A stretch of 64,000 nucleotides of DNA from Paracoccaceae bacterium (GTDB lineage: Bacteria; Pseudomonadota; Alphaproteobacteria; Rhodobacterales; Rhodobacteraceae): contig JANQPC010000030.1 of the NCBI GenBank assembly GCA_028285485.1, positions 1 to 64,000 of the forward strand. The letters are read 5' to 3'. The notes under the pieces are model-generated. The model was not told the origin of the DNA, searched no databases, and saw only the letters and a program-made list of their open reading frames with translations. This document shows positions 9,417 through 18,804 of the stretch, piece by piece. Every line of letters begins with the position of its first letter. The first letter of the stretch is position 1. The position numbers were made by a program, and so were the translations under genes.

Positions 9417-9907
9417 GGGCCAGCGATATCGTTGTTACCCCCACCGGCGCGCGGTTTCTCGGGCGCCGCTTTCCCTGCACCGTGGGGAGGGGCGGGCGCA
9501 CAGGCGGCAAACGCGAAGGCGATGGGGCAACGCCCCGGGGCGTGCACCGGATTGTTGGCCTGCTCTATCGGCCCGACCGGCTTGCACCGCCCGCGGACTG
9601 GGCGGTGCCGATCCGGCCCGGGGATCTCTGGTCCGACGATCCCGACCATGGGGACTATAACCTGATGGTGCGCGCGCCCTACGCCCACTCCCACGAAGCC
9701 CTGCGCCGGGCCGATGGGCTTTATGACATCGTTCTGATCACCGATTGGAACTGGCCGGTGGCCGAACGCGGACGTGGCTCGGCGATCTTCCTGCATCGCT
9801 GGCGCAAGCCCGGGCACCCAACGGAAGGCTGCGTGGCCTTCCGGCCCGATCACCTGCGCTGGATCGTGCGCAGGATCGGGTACGAAACGCGGGTGATCGT
9901 GCTTTAG
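9413..9907 (+). CDS. L,D-transpeptidase (YkuD) family protein
   Basis: This 164-residue protein has a YkuD fold. The catalytic region reads IFLHRWRKPGHPTEGCVAF, giving the conserved histidine and the nucleophile Cys in the TxGCV variant of the usual SHGC motif. No signal peptide is visible, so either it is exported differently or it is the short cytosolic-looking form common in Rhodobacterales. Members cross-link peptidoglycan or attach lipoproteins, but activity here is not shown. GTG at 9413 overlaps the ribA stop. The end overlaps the convergent YggS gene by 4 bp. Confidence 0.82.
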   Translation: MRASDIVVTPTGARFLGRRFPCTVGRGGRTGGKREGDGATPRGVHRIVGLLYRPDRLAPPADWAVPIRPGDLWSDDPDHGDYNLMVRAPYAHSHEALRRADGLYDIVLITDWNWPVAERGRGSAIFLHRWRKPGHPTEGCVAFRPDHLRWIVRRIGYETRVIVL

Positions 9908-10557
9908 GCGGGCGTGCGCGCGCCGAAGATTGCCGAACCCACGCGAACATGGGTGGCCCCAAGCGCGATCGCGCTTTCGAAATCCGCGCTCATGCCCATC
10001 GAAAGGCCCGAAAGCCCGTTCCGCCCCGCGATCTTGGCCAGCAGAGCAAAATGCAGGCTCGGCTCCTCCTCAATGGGCGGGATGCACATCAGCCCCTCGA
10101 TGGGCAGGCCGAGGCCCCGGCACTCTGCGATGAACCCATCCGCATCGGGCGGCAGGATGCCGGCCTTCTGCGGCTCCTCGCCCGTGTTCACCTGGATGAA
10201 TAGCTTGGGGCAATGGCCCAGCTCATCGGCGAGCCGGGCCAGGGCGGTGGCCAGCTTTGGGCGATCCAGCGAATGGATCACATCGAAAAGCCCCATCGCC
10301 TGCCGTGCCTTGTTCGATTGCAGCGGGCCCACGAGATGCAGCGAGATGTCGTCGAAACGTTCCTGAAACGCCGGCCACTTGCCGGCAGCCTCCTGCACTC
10401 TGTTTTCGCCGAAAACCCGGTGTCCCTGGCCGAGCACCGCCTCCACCCGCTCCAGCGGCTGCACTTTCGAAATCGCGATAAGCTCTACCGATCCTGCATC
10501 GCGCCCCGCGCGCGTTTCTGCAGCAGCGATCCGGGTGCGGATGTCTTCAAGCGCCAT
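9904..10557 (-). CDS. YggS/PLPBP family PLP-binding protein
   Basis: This 217-residue protein is the single-domain alanine-racemase-fold family that maintains pyridoxal phosphate balance and has no known turnover. The PLP lysine is in LIAISKVQPLERV, with FGENRVQEA, HLVGPLQSNK, IQVNTGEEPQKAG and the end motif LSMGMSADFESAIALGATHVRVG, all diagnostic. The ATG at 10555-10557 begins MALEDIRTRIAAAE; a longer frame to 10653 runs into the porin terminator and is not used. It is convergent with the YkuD gene. Confidence 0.93.
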   Translation of the reverse strand: MALEDIRTRIAAAETRAGRDAGSVELIAISKVQPLERVEAVLGQGHRVFGENRVQEAAGKWPAFQERFDDISLHLVGPLQSNKARQAMGLFDVIHSLDRPKLATALARLADELGHCPKLFIQVNTGEEPQKAGILPPDADGFIAECRGLGLPIEGLMCIPPIEEEPSLHFALLAKIAGRNGLSGLSMGMSADFESAIALGATHVRVGSAIFGARTPA

Positions 10558-10614
10558 GGTGCCCTCCCCTGCCGCCGGCACCTTGGCCAAGGCCCGCGAA
10601 AAAGAGAAGAGTGC

Positions 10615-10646
10615 AGAAAAGAAAAGAGCGGGCCGAAACCCGCTCT
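10615..10646 (-). terminator. Rho-independent terminator of the porin gene
   Basis: The stem AGAGCGGG/CCCGCTCT (10625-10632 and 10639-10646) has a 6-base loop and is followed on the minus strand by a T-rich tract (complement of GAAAAGAAAA). It begins about 25 bp after the porin stop. Confidence 0.85.
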
Positions 10647-10670
10647 CTCCCAACCGTTATTCGTTTGAGC

Positions 10671-11606
10671 TTAGAAGCTCAGGGCAAGGCCCAGCGACCA
10701 GGTGTCAACGTCGGACGCGGCGAGGTCACCGTCGCTCGAACCGTAGCCGAACTGAACTTCAGCACCGCCACCCAGATCGTAGTTCACGATGAGGCCAACG
10801 CCGTCGGTGTTCGGATCGGTGTTGAGAACCCAATCGGAGAACTCACCCCAGTTCACGGCAACCGTCAGAGCATCCACCGAGTAGCCGAGGGCAAGGCCGA
10901 TGTGCTCGGGATCGTCTGCAAGACCATCCGCATCAACAGTCGAGTAGTTGAAGATGGCTTCGAAGCCGCCAGCGAAGTCAGCGTCAATGCTGACACCGAT
11001 CAGGTCGGCGTCAAGCGCGCCGGTGTCGACGGTCTGGTAACCAAGGCCAAAGCCGAGATCCACGCCACCGAGAGCGGCAGAGTAGGTCACACCAAGGCCG
11101 AGCACCTCGTCGCCAGCGCCGGTGTCGTCGATCTCAGCCGAAGCCGAGAAGCCGAAATCACCAAACGAGTAGTCGTAGCGAGCAACCTGGCCGTCATACG
11201 TGCCGTCGAAGCCAGCGTTGCCGTTGTAACCGGCATGCTCGTGGTTGTCCTGGATCGAACCGCCGATGATGGCTTCCGTCATGGCGCGGTCAAACGCACC
11301 ATCGGTGTCGCCCATCGTCAGGGTGCCGAACGTGCCGGAGATGAAGATCGATTCACCGCCCTGCGTGTCAGCCGCAAATGCGTCACCGTCATCCGACTCG
11401 TCAAGGTCGATCGACGCGCCGAAGGTCAGGCCAGCGTCGGTTTCGCCCGACATCGTGAACGTGACGTCAATGTCCGTGTGGAACTGGGTCTCGGTGTCAT
11501 CGTCGAAGATACCAAGTTCCGCAAAACCACTGACTTCAACGCCCTGGGCCGAGGCAATGCCGGCCGAGGCGATGAGCGCCGTGGTTGCAAAGAGAACCTT
11601 TTTCAT
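10671..11606 (-). CDS. Outer-membrane porin
   Basis: This 311-residue Gram-negative porin has a signal peptide MKKVLFATTALIASAGIASA with cleavage likely after ASA. The remainder alternates hydrophobic strands rich in Gly, Asp and aromatic residues (for example GVEVSGFAELGIF and VDLGFGLGYQTVDTGALD) and ends in the C-terminal phenylalanine (SLGLALSF) needed for barrel insertion. It fits the general diffusion porins abundant in Rhodobacterales. I chose the ATG at 11604-11606, with GAGGG just upstream. It is a single-gene unit with its own terminator and a long upstream region. Confidence 0.9.
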   Translation of the reverse strand: MKKVLFATTALIASAGIASAQGVEVSGFAELGIFDDDTETQFHTDIDVTFTMSGETDAGLTFGASIDLDESDDGDAFAADTQGGESIFISGTFGTLTMGDTDGAFDRAMTEAIIGGSIQDNHEHAGYNGNAGFDGTYDGQVARYDYSFGDFGFSASAEIDDTGAGDEVLGLGVTYSAALGGVDLGFGLGYQTVDTGALDADLIGVSIDADFAGGFEAIFNYSTVDADGLADDPEHIGLALGYSVDALTVAVNWGEFSDWVLNTDPNTDGVGLIVNYDLGGGAEVQFGYGSSDGDLAASDVDTWSLGLALSF

Positions 11607-11635
11607 TTCGTTTTCCCTCGTGTTCAAAGGTGCAC

Positions 11636-11740
11636 CTCAATTCGGCAGCACCAAATTGAGTATGCGTCTCTCTCGCTCCGCAGCCCCTTGAATGCAAGAA
11701 CGCCGAAAAACCGGGCGCCAAATGCACCAGCATTGGTGCA
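11636..11740. promoter_or_regulatory. Porin upstream region with two inverted repeats
   Basis: Two inverted repeats are seen between the divergent porin and DUF3576 genes: CTCAATT/AATTGAG (11636-11642 and 11654-11660, 11-base spacer), which may fold in the porin 5' leader, and TGCACCA/TGGTGCA (11723-11729 and 11734-11740, 4-base spacer). They could be regulator sites or RNA stems. I do not recognise either as a known motif. Confidence 0.4.
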
Positions 11741-11857
11741 GCTAGGCCACAGTGGGGCGGGCCGCCCACACTGCGCCTCACAGCCGAAACGGGTTGTGAC
11801 GGGTTCGGCCCTCGGATACCAAAGATGCCAACGAGGGGGCGTGAGGGGCCTAAGCCG

Positions 11858-12364
11858 ATGGGAAATATCGCAAAATTAGCCATCTCGGCGTCGATTCTGG
11901 CGGTTTTGGCCGGGTGCGGCGACCGTACGCCCGAAATCTTCCAGCCACGCAGCTCCGCCGGCGTCTCTGACGCGATTCTCGAACAACGCCAGAACACGCC
12001 ACTGGAAGAACAGCGGAACCGCGAATCGATCCTCGATCTTTTTGTCGATCAGGATGACCCCAACGTCACGATTGAGGTGAACAAGTATATCTGGAACGCG
12101 GCGCTCGATGTTCTGGATTTCATGCCGATCCAGGCCGCCGATCCCTTCTCTGGCGTCATTGTCATGGGGTTCGGCACGCCGCCAGGTTCCGCCCGCGCCT
12201 ATCGCGCCACCGTCTATGTGCAGGATCCCGCCCTGGACGCGCGTTCGCTGCGCGTTGCTCTGGTCAGCCGCGCTGGCCCCGCATCGCTTGAAACCACGCG
12301 GGCGGTGGAGGATGCGATCCTGACCCGGGCGCGCCAGCTTCGGATCGCCGATTCCGAACTCTAG
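11858..12364 (+). CDS. DUF3576 family lipoprotein
   Basis: This 168-residue exported lipoprotein has a signal MGNIAKLAISASILAVLAGC with the lipobox LAGC, so it should be lipid-anchored after cleavage before Cys20. The body contains EVNKYIWNAALDVLDFMPIQ and a TRQ-like C-terminal helix, the features I associate with DUF3576, a conserved alphaproteobacterial envelope family of unknown role that is often beside leuS. A start 11 codons upstream (11825) would put charged residues ahead of the signal and is less likely. It precedes leuS-lptE-holA on the same strand. Confidence 0.85.
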   Translation: MGNIAKLAISASILAVLAGCGDRTPEIFQPRSSAGVSDAILEQRQNTPLEEQRNRESILDLFVDQDDPNVTIEVNKYIWNAALDVLDFMPIQAADPFSGVIVMGFGTPPGSARAYRATVYVQDPALDARSLRVALVSRAGPASLETTRAVEDAILTRARQLRIADSEL

Positions 12365-12393
12365 ATTCCCCTTGCCCATCTGAGTACATCTGC

Positions 12394-12411
12394 CCGGGCC
12401 ACGCGGCCCGG
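12394..12411 (+). other. Short hairpin in the gap before leuS
   Basis: A perfect 7-bp stem CCGGGCC/GGCCCGG with an ACGC loop lies 30 bp after the DUF3576 stop and 43 bp before leuS. No T tract follows, so it is more likely an mRNA-stabilising or partial-termination stem than a full terminator. No T-box elements are seen. Confidence 0.5.
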
Positions 12412-12454
12412 CACACCGCGCTTCGGCCGAAACGCGCTTTGACAAGGAACGCCC

Positions 12455-15010
12455 ATGCAACGCTACACGCCCACCGAACTGGAGCCCAAATGGCAGGCCC
12501 GGTGGGAGGCTGCCGGAACCTTCCGCGCCGCCCGCGATGAGGGCCGGCCGAAATACTATGTGCTGGAGATGTTCCCCTACCCCTCGGGCCGCATCCATAT
12601 GGGGCATGTGCGCAACTACACGATGGGCGACGTTATCGCGCGCTACAAGATCGCAACAGGCCACGCCGTGCTGCACCCGATGGGCTGGGATGCCTTCGGG
12701 ATGCCCGCCGAAAACGCCGCGATGGAGCGGGGGGGTCACCCCAAGGAATGGACTTACGGCAATATCGCCGACATGCGCGGCCAGATGAAGCCACTGGGCC
12801 TGTCCATCGATTGGTCGCGCGAATTCGCGACCTGCGACCCCGAATATTACGGCCAGCAGCAAGCCCTGTTCCTCGATTTCCTGGAGAAGGGCCTTGTTTA
12901 CCGGAAGGCCGCCACCGTGAACTGGGATCCGGTGGATATGACCGTTCTGGCCAATGAGCAGGTGATTGACGGCAAAGGCTGGCGCTCCGGTGCGCCTGTC
13001 GAACGGCGCGAACTGACACAATGGTTCTTCCGCATTTCGGACTATTCCGAGGAACTGCTCACGGCCATCGACGGGCTCGATAGCTGGCCCGAGAAAGTGA
13101 AGCTGATGCAGCGGAACTGGATCGGGAAAAGCCGGGGGCTGGAGTTTTCCTGGGCGCTGGCAGAGCCCGCCGCGGGCATCGATGAGATCGCGATCTATAC
13201 CACGCGGCCCGATACGCTGCTCGGCGCGTCCTTCATCGGGATCTCGCCCGATCATCCGCTGGCCAAGGCGCTGGAAGCGGATAATCCCGAAATTGCGGCG
13301 TTCAATGCGGAGTGCCGCCGCATGGGCACGTCTGAGGAAGATCTCGAGAAGGCCGAGAAACGCGGCTTTGATACCGGGCTCGTGGCGCGGCATCCGCTGG
13401 ATGCGGAAAAAACCCTGCCCGTCTGGATCGCCAACTTCATCTTGATGGATTACGGCACGGGCGCGATCTTCGGCTGCCCGGCTCATGATCAGCGCGATCT
13501 CGATTTTTGCCGCAAATACGATTTGCCGGTGATCGACACGTTCTTTGCCTTGGCGGATGCAACGCCGGTGGGCGACACCGCCTATGTGCCGCCGAAAACA
13601 GAGAAGGTGCGCTGGGTCGATCACTTCACGGGGCTGGAAGAGGCCACGGGGCAAGAAGCAATCGATGCCACCATCGATCAGGCCGAACGCGATGGCTGGG
13701 GCCGGGGCGTTACGAAATACCGGCTGCGCGATTGGGGCCTGTCGCGTCAGCGCTACTGGGGCTGCCCGATCCCGGTGGTGCATTGCCCCTCCTGCGGCGT
13801 GGTGCCGGAGAAGAAAAAGAACCTGCCGATTGCCCTGCCGGATGACGTAAGCTTCGATCAGCCCGGCAATCCGCTGGATCGTCACCCGACCTGGCGCAAC
13901 GTGGCCTGCCCGGCCTGCGGGGGCCCGGCGCTGCGCGAAACCGATACGATGGATACCTTTGTGGATTCCTCGTGGTACTTCGCGCGCTTCACCGCGCCCG
14001 CTGCGGAAACCCCCACGCAGGCGGAAGATGTCGCTTACTGGATGAACGTTGATCAATACATCGGCGGTATTGAGCATGCGATCCTCCACCTGCTCTATTC
14101 GCGCTTCTTCGCCCGCGCGATGCATATCTGCGGGCACCTGCCGGAGGCCGCGACCGAGCCGTTCGATGCGCTTTTCACCCAGGGCATGGTGACCCACGAG
14201 ATCTACGTCACCCGCGATGATCGGGATCGGCCCGTCTACCACCTGCCCGAACATGTGGAATGGACGGAGTCCGGCGCAAAGCTAGGCGCGACGGGCGAGG
14301 CGGTGGAGGTGATCCCTTCCGCCAAGATGTCGAAATCAAAGAAAAACGTAGTCGACCCCGCCAACATCATCGCGGCTTTCGGGGCCGATACCGCGCGCTG
14401 GTTCGTTCTGTCTGACAGCCCGCCGGAACGCGATGTGGAATGGACGGCTTCGGGCGCAGAAGCCGCCGCGAAGCACCTCGCGCGCGTTTACCGCCTTGCT
14501 GCAGAAATCGGCGAAGCGCCGGAAGCCGGGGAGGGCGATGAAGAGCTTATGCGCACGCTCCACCGCACGATCCACGACGTGACGATGGGGGTTGAAAGCT
14601 TTGGCTTCAACGCCGCCATCGCCAAGCTTTACGCGCTGACCGGCGCAATCGGGAAATCCAAGGCAGGCCGCGCCACGAAGCGCGAGGCCGTGCGCACGCT
14701 TGGCCAGCTCATGGCCCCGATGACCCCCCATCTCTCGGAGGAGATCTGGGAGATGCTGGGCGGCGAGGGCCTTGTGGCAAACGCGCCCTGGCCGGTGGCC
14801 GACGAGGCCTACTTGGTGGAAGATGACGTTACGCTGCCGATCCAGATCAATGGCAAGCGGCGGGCCGAGCTGAGCGTGCCGAAGGATCTTCCGGTAGCGG
14901 AGGTTGAGGCGCGCGTGCTGGCGCATGAGGCGGTGCAGAAAGCGCTGAACGGGGGCGCACCGCGCAAGCTGATCGTCGTACCCGGCCGGATCGTGAACGT
15001 TGTCGTTTGA
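12455..15010 (+). CDS. leuS: Leucyl-tRNA synthetase
   Basis: This 851-residue class I synthetase charges tRNA-Leu. The ATP-binding HIGH motif appears as [12 protein letters not shown] near residue 50, and the KMSKS loop as [13 protein letters not shown] near residue 625. The CP1 editing insert includes the threonine-rich [14 protein letters not shown] and the [20 protein letters not shown] metal/editing motif. A zinc-ribbon-like CPSCG...CPACG pair is also present. The length is normal for the bacterial form. It begins a tight cluster with lptE and holA, whose starts overlap preceding stops. Confidence 0.97.
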   Translation: MQRYTPTELEPKWQARWEAAGTFRAARDEGRPKYYVLEMFPYPSGRIHMGHVRNYTMGDVIARYKIATGHAVLHPMGWDAFGMPAENAAMERGGHPKEWTYGNIADMRGQMKPLGLSIDWSREFATCDPEYYGQQQALFLDFLEKGLVYRKAATVNWDPVDMTVLANEQVIDGKGWRSGAPVERRELTQWFFRISDYSEELLTAIDGLDSWPEKVKLMQRNWIGKSRGLEFSWALAEPAAGIDEIAIYTTRPDTLLGASFIGISPDHPLAKALEADNPEIAAFNAECRRMGTSEEDLEKAEKRGFDTGLVARHPLDAEKTLPVWIANFILMDYGTGAIFGCPAHDQRDLDFCRKYDLPVIDTFFALADATPVGDTAYVPPKTEKVRWVDHFTGLEEATGQEAIDATIDQAERDGWGRGVTKYRLRDWGLSRQRYWGCPIPVVHCPSCGVVPEKKKNLPIALPDDVSFDQPGNPLDRHPTWRNVACPACGGPALRETDTMDTFVDSSWYFARFTAPAAETPTQAEDVAYWMNVDQYIGGIEHAILHLLYSRFFARAMHICGHLPEAATEPFDALFTQGMVTHEIYVTRDDRDRPVYHLPEHVEWTESGAKLGATGEAVEVIPSAKMSKSKKNVVDPANIIAAFGADTARWFVLSDSPPERDVEWTASGAEAAAKHLARVYRLAAEIGEAPEAGEGDEELMRTLHRTIHDVTMGVESFGFNAAIAKLYALTGAIGKSKAGRATKREAVRTLGQLMAPMTPHLSEEIWEMLGGEGLVANAPWPVADEAYLVEDDVTLPIQINGKRRAELSVPKDLPVAEVEARVLAHEAVQKALNGGAPRKLIVVPGRIVNVVV

Positions 15011-15485
15011 CCGGCGCCTCTTCCTTCTGGCGGGGCTTGCCGCCGGGTGTGGGTTCACCCCCGTCTACGGCCCCGGCGGCGATGCCGAGGCGCTTCGGGG
15101 CGAGATCGCCTTTGATCCGCCCCGCGATGATGATGGTTTTGAGCTTGTGCGCGCGCTTGAAGGCCGCCTTGGCCTGCCCGGCAGCGCGCCGCGATACCGC
15201 TTCTCCGCCGGGATCACGCTGAGCGAAGTGGGCCAGGGGATCACCCCGGACGAAGAAATCACGCGGTTCAGCATTCTGGGCCGAGTACGATTTCGCCTGA
15301 CCGATGAGGTTACGGGGGAGATCGCGACCTCCGGCGAAGTGGATACCTTCACCAGCTTCTCGGCCACGGGCACCCCCTTTGCCACCCAATCCGCCCGGCG
15401 GGATGCGCGCGCGCGGCTGATGGCATCGCTGGCCGATCAGATCGTTGCGCGCCTACTTGTCACCAGCGGGGAGTGGCGGGTGTGA
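15000..15485 (+). CDS. lptE: LPS assembly lipoprotein LptE
   Basis: This 161-residue lipoprotein of the outer-membrane LptD/E translocon is placed by its position between leuS and holA, the usual place for lptE. The start is the TTG at 15000 giving [17 protein letters not shown] with lipobox LAAGC, followed by [10 protein letters not shown], a hallmark of the alphaproteobacterial form. The TTG lies inside leuS (11-bp overlap), and no ATG or GTG in this frame is available near it. The remaining residues show the alternating [10 protein letters not shown] and [11 protein letters not shown] strands of LptE. Confidence 0.88.
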   Translation: MSFDRRLFLLAGLAAGCGFTPVYGPGGDAEALRGEIAFDPPRDDDGFELVRALEGRLGLPGSAPRYRFSAGITLSEVGQGITPDEEITRFSILGRVRFRLTDEVTGEIATSGEVDTFTSFSATGTPFATQSARRDARARLMASLADQIVARLLVTSGEWRV

Positions 15486-16504
15486 AACTTTCGGGCCGCG
15501 ATGCGCCGGCCTATTTCGCCAAGCCCGATCCCGCGAAAACGGGCCTTCTGATCTACGGTGCCGATGCGATGCGCGTGGCGCTCCGCCGCCAGCAGGTGAT
15601 CGCGGCGCTTGTGGGGCCAGAGGGCGAGGCCGAGATGCGGCTTTCGCGCCTCTCCGGGGCCGCTTTGCGCAAAGAACCTGCGGAGCTGTCGGACGCGCTG
15701 CGCGCCACCGGGTTTTTCCCCGGCCCGCGCGTGGTGTTTCTCGAAGATGCCGCCGACGCGCATACCCCGGTGATCGAGGCGGCGCTGGCCGATTGGCAGC
15801 CGGGCGACGCGCAAATGATCGTCACCGCCGGGCAGCTTGCGGCGCGATCCTCGCTGCGCAAGCTCTTCGAGGCGGATGGCCGGCTTATTGCGGCGGGGAT
15901 CTATGACGATCCGCCCTCGCGCGCTGAAATCGAGACCACGCTCAAAGCGGCAGGCCTGGCCCCACCACCAAGCGCGGCCATGGGGGATCTTGAGGCGCTG
16001 GCCCGCGCGCTCGATCCCGGCGATTTTGCGCAGACGGTGGAGCGGATCGCGCTTTACAAGCTCAACGATCCCGAACCGCTGAGTTCGGAGGAGATCGCGC
16101 TTCTCGCCCCTGCAAGCGTTGAGGCCGGAATCGATGATGTGATCCATGTGGTGGCAGAGGCGCAGGCGGCGGCCATCGGGCCAATCGTGCAGCGCCTGCG
16201 CGCGCAAGGGGTACAGCCGGTGGCGCTGTGCATCGCTGCGGCCCGGCATTTTCGCACGCTTCATGCCGCGGCCTGCGATCCCGGCGGCCCTGCGCAAGGC
16301 ATCGCGCGGGTACGCCCGCCGGTTTTCGGCCCCCGGCGGGATCGGATGCTGCGGCAGGCCCAGCGCTGGGGCCCCGCGAAGCTGGAGCAAGCGCTGCGGC
16401 TTTTGCTAGAAACCGATCTCACCCTGCGCTCCGCGCAGACCGCGCCCGAGATGGCAATCCTCGAACGCGCGCTGATCCGGATCGCGATGATGGGCGGCGC
16501 TTAG
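15482..16504 (+). CDS. holA: DNA polymerase III subunit delta
   Basis: This 340-residue clamp-loader subunit opens the beta sliding clamp. It begins [20 protein letters not shown] at GTG 15482, overlapping the lptE stop (GTGA). Family marks are LLIYGADAMRVALRRQQVIA (degenerate Walker region), FFPGPRVVFLEDAADA, and the C-terminal QARRWGPAKLEQA-like helix seen as QRWGPAKLEQALRLL, followed by ETDLTLRSAQTAPEMAILER. The length matches alphaproteobacterial HolA. It ends by overlapping the convergent MscS gene. Confidence 0.92.
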   Translation: MKLSGRDAPAYFAKPDPAKTGLLIYGADAMRVALRRQQVIAALVGPEGEAEMRLSRLSGAALRKEPAELSDALRATGFFPGPRVVFLEDAADAHTPVIEAALADWQPGDAQMIVTAGQLAARSSLRKLFEADGRLIAAGIYDDPPSRAEIETTLKAAGLAPPPSAAMGDLEALARALDPGDFAQTVERIALYKLNDPEPLSSEEIALLAPASVEAGIDDVIHVVAEAQAAAIGPIVQRLRAQGVQPVALCIAAARHFRTLHAAACDPGGPAQGIARVRPPVFGPRRDRMLRQAQRWGPAKLEQALRLLLETDLTLRSAQTAPEMAILERALIRIAMMGGA

Positions 16505-17826
16505 GCGGCGCCACCCGTTGGCGGCAGCCCCCGGTGGTGCAGCACCCGCTGCGGGTAGGGAATTTCGATCTCGGCCTCTTTCAGCGCGTTCCAGATCAGG
16601 AACAGCACATCCGAGGAGTACTTGTTCTTCCCGTCATCGATGCCGTTCACCCAAAATTCCACGGCGAAATCGATGCCGCTATCGCCAAATCCCCGCAGCT
16701 CGCAATCCGGCGGTTCGGGCGTATCGAGCACATCGGGATGCGTGGCCACGGCGGCTTCCACCAGGGCAGGCACAAGGTTGATATCGGTCTCGTAGCTCAC
16801 CGAGAACGCCGCCTCGTAGCGGTTGGCCGACCCTTGATCGGAATAATTGATAACGCGGGTGGTGATGAAATCCTCGTTCGGCACCACGATCCAGCGGCCA
16901 TCGAAGGTTTCCAAAATTGTTGCCCGCGCCGTCATCTTCACGATGGTGCCCGCCTCGCCGCCATCAAGCTCAACGAAATCGCCCACTGTCGCCTGCCCCT
17001 CGAGAAGCAGGATCACGCCGGAGATGAAGTTCGACGCGATCTTCTGAAGCCCGAAGCCGAGGCCCACGCCGATGGCGCCGCCAAGCACCGCAAGCGTGGT
17101 CAGATCGATCCCGAGAATGTTCATCAGGATCAGGAAGGCGGCCCCGAAGATCGCGATTTCGGCGGCCTTGGTGGCCAGTTCCCGGGTGGCGGGGCGAAGC
17201 TCTTCCTGCTGCGCGATGTAGGTGGCGGTTTGCGTGTTGGACCAGCGGCCAAGCCAGAAGAGCAGGCTGCCTGCGATCACGCCCCGCAGCGCATCGAGAA
17301 GCGAAAAGCGAATCTTTCCCACGCCAACGATGGTTTCATCGAGCCAAAGCGCCGCGGGCTCCAGCAACGCCACGGTGTAAAGCACCATCGCGGGGATCAG
17401 CGTGTAGCGGCCGATGAGCTTGAGGAACGGATCGGTCAGCAGGCTGCGCACCACCGCAAGCGCCGCCAGAAGCAGGAAGATGCGCTTGCCGAAGGCGATG
17501 ACGGCGCCGCTTCCGAAGAGCGAACGCACGATTTCCTCGCCGATGGCGGTGAAGGCATAGGCCAGAAGCGGAAGCGCCAGGGGCAGGCAACGCACGGCAA
17601 AGCGGCGCATCTGCGCAAACGCGCTTGTGGCCTCGCCCGGCGGCTCCAGCACCCGGCGCAAGGCCGGGCGCAGCCGTCGACTGACCAGCCAGGCCAGAAT
17701 GAAGGCCGCGACCAGAAGCGCGAATTGAGACCATGCCGCGGGCGATACCAGCCAGGCCAGTGCGATATCGCGCCCCTGCTGCAGATAGCCCAGCGCCAGC
17801 TCGATCAGTTCTGCCTGCCGCTCCAT
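16501..17826 (-). CDS. MscS-family mechanosensitive ion channel
   Basis: This 441-residue inner-membrane channel protein has an N-terminal hydrophobic stretch, several transmembrane helices through about residue 230, and then the MscS pore helix and beta domain. The pore signature is AIGVGLGFGLQKIASNFISG, followed by ILLLEGQATVGDFVELDGGE and the NEDFITTRVINYS strand, all typical. It is larger than Escherichia coli MscS (286 residues) because of extra N-terminal helices. It probably releases solutes on hypo-osmotic shock. It is convergent with holA and divergent from the HNH gene. Confidence 0.92.
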   Translation of the reverse strand: MERQAELIELALGYLQQGRDIALAWLVSPAAWSQFALLVAAFILAWLVSRRLRPALRRVLEPPGEATSAFAQMRRFAVRCLPLALPLLAYAFTAIGEEIVRSLFGSGAVIAFGKRIFLLLAALAVVRSLLTDPFLKLIGRYTLIPAMVLYTVALLEPAALWLDETIVGVGKIRFSLLDALRGVIAGSLLFWLGRWSNTQTATYIAQQEELRPATRELATKAAEIAIFGAAFLILMNILGIDLTTLAVLGGAIGVGLGFGLQKIASNFISGVILLLEGQATVGDFVELDGGEAGTIVKMTARATILETFDGRWIVVPNEDFITTRVINYSDQGSANRYEAAFSVSYETDINLVPALVEAAVATHPDVLDTPEPPDCELRGFGDSGIDFAVEFWVNGIDDGKNKYSSDVLFLIWNALKEAEIEIPYPQRVLHHRGLPPTGGAA

Positions 17827-17890
17827 GCCGCCCCCTTGCCAGCCCTGTGGCCCGCCCCATTCTTCTGGCGCGGTTGCCCCGGTGATACAC

Positions 17891-18196
17891 GTGAACGATC
17901 CAGTCCCCCACCCCCTTTGCCCGCTCTGCGGCCGCCCGATCCCGCCGGAGGTGCCGCAAAGCCGGCATCACCTGGTGCCAAAGCTGAAGGGCGGGAAAGG
18001 CGGCGAAACGGTGCTGCTGCACCACATCTGCCACCGCGAGATCCATGCCACGCTGAGCGAGGCGGATCTGGCGCGGGAATATGCAAGCGTTGCGGCGCTG
18101 CGGGCGCATCCGCGGCTGGCCAAGTTCTTCGCCTGGGTCGCCAAGCGCCCGCCGGGCTTCAATTCGCGCGTGCCGGGCAAGCGGCGGGTGCGCTAG
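17891..18196 (+). CDS. Small HNH-endonuclease-type protein
   Basis: This is a 101-residue protein with a zinc knuckle CPLCGRPIPPEV followed by SRHHLVPKLKGGK and LLHHICHREIHA, the order of an HNH/McrA-like fold. No partner domain is present, so target and role are unknown. I started it at GTG 17891 (MNDPVPHPLCPLCG), since the frame upstream overlaps the MscS leader; GTG 17882 is an alternative. Similar short HNH proteins are widespread in Rhodobacterales chromosomes and are not evidence of a mobile element by themselves. It ends over the enoyl-CoA hydratase stop. Confidence 0.75.
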   Translation: MNDPVPHPLCPLCGRPIPPEVPQSRHHLVPKLKGGKGGETVLLHHICHREIHATLSEADLAREYASVAALRAHPRLAKFFAWVAKRPPGFNSRVPGKRRVR

Positions 18197-18804
18197 GGCA
18201 CCAGCGCCTTGATTGCGGCGATATGGGCGCGCTCGGCGCCAAGCGCCGCAGCTGAAAGATCATCCACCGCCGCATCGAGGCCCGCCGCGTCCACCACCGC
18301 GTCGATCAGCCCCCAGGCCAGCGCCTCCGCCGCATTGATGCGCCGCCCGCCCATCAGGATCGCCTTGGCCCGCGCCGGGCCCACCAGGGCGGCCATCCGC
18401 GGGGGATCAGAGGGCTGCGGCAGGAAGCCGAGCTTCATCACCGGGTAGAAAAACGTCGCACCCGGTACCGCCACGCGCAGATCGCAGGCCAGCGCCGCAC
18501 CCATGGCACCCCCGGCGCAGGTTCCGTTCAGCGCCGCGATCGTCAGGCAGGGCAGCCCTGCTATGGCGCCCGAGGCCCGTTCCCAGACGGGGCTTGTGGC
18601 CAGGCCCGCCTTCGCTTCGGCCAGATCGGCCCCAGCGCTGAAAACGCCACCGGCCCCTGTGATCACAAACACATGGGCGCGGTCCGCCGCCTCTTCCGCG
18701 GCCTCGGCCACGGCCACCAGCATCGCTTCTGTCAGCGCGTTTGCCTTGTCGGGCCTGTCGAGCGTTACGCGGCAAAGCCCCCCGGCCCAGGAGACCGAAA
18801 TCAC
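18193..18804 (-). CDS. Enoyl-CoA hydratase/isomerase family protein
   Basis: This 203-residue crotonase-fold protein shows VTLDRPDKANALTEAM at the N-terminus, the first oxyanion segment GGVFSAGADLAE and the second LNGTCAGGAMGAALACDLRVA. The domain is shorter than usual (about 260 residues), lacking the C-terminal helices, so it may be a reduced hydratase. GTG at 18804 overlaps the stop of the upstream SDR gene, so the two form an operon, perhaps for acyl-CoA oxidation of an unknown substrate. Confidence 0.85.
   Translation of the reverse strand: MISVSWAGGLCRVTLDRPDKANALTEAMLVAVAEAAEEAADRAHVFVITGAGGVFSAGADLAEAKAGLATSPVWERASGAIAGLPCLTIAALNGTCAGGAMGAALACDLRVAVPGATFFYPVMKLGFLPQPSDPPRMAALVGPARAKAILMGGRRINAAEALAWGLIDAVVDAAGLDAAVDDLSAAALGAERAHIAAIKALVP

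Noticed and set aside
12365-12454. T-box leader for leuS
   Set aside because: Only a short hairpin is present; the gap is too small for a T-box and the conserved T-box sequence is absent.
11876-14254. Long open frame (792 codons) antisense to leuS
   Set aside because: High-GC shadow frame opposite a certain gene; the predicted protein has Arg/His-rich composition and no family motif. The same applies to long antisense frames at 24491-26053, 46022-47689, 48388-49872 and 51522-53027.
17891-18196. HNH gene as evidence of a mobile element or defence system
   Set aside because: No integrase, methyltransferase, repeats or composition change surround it; flanking genes are ordinary and overlapping.
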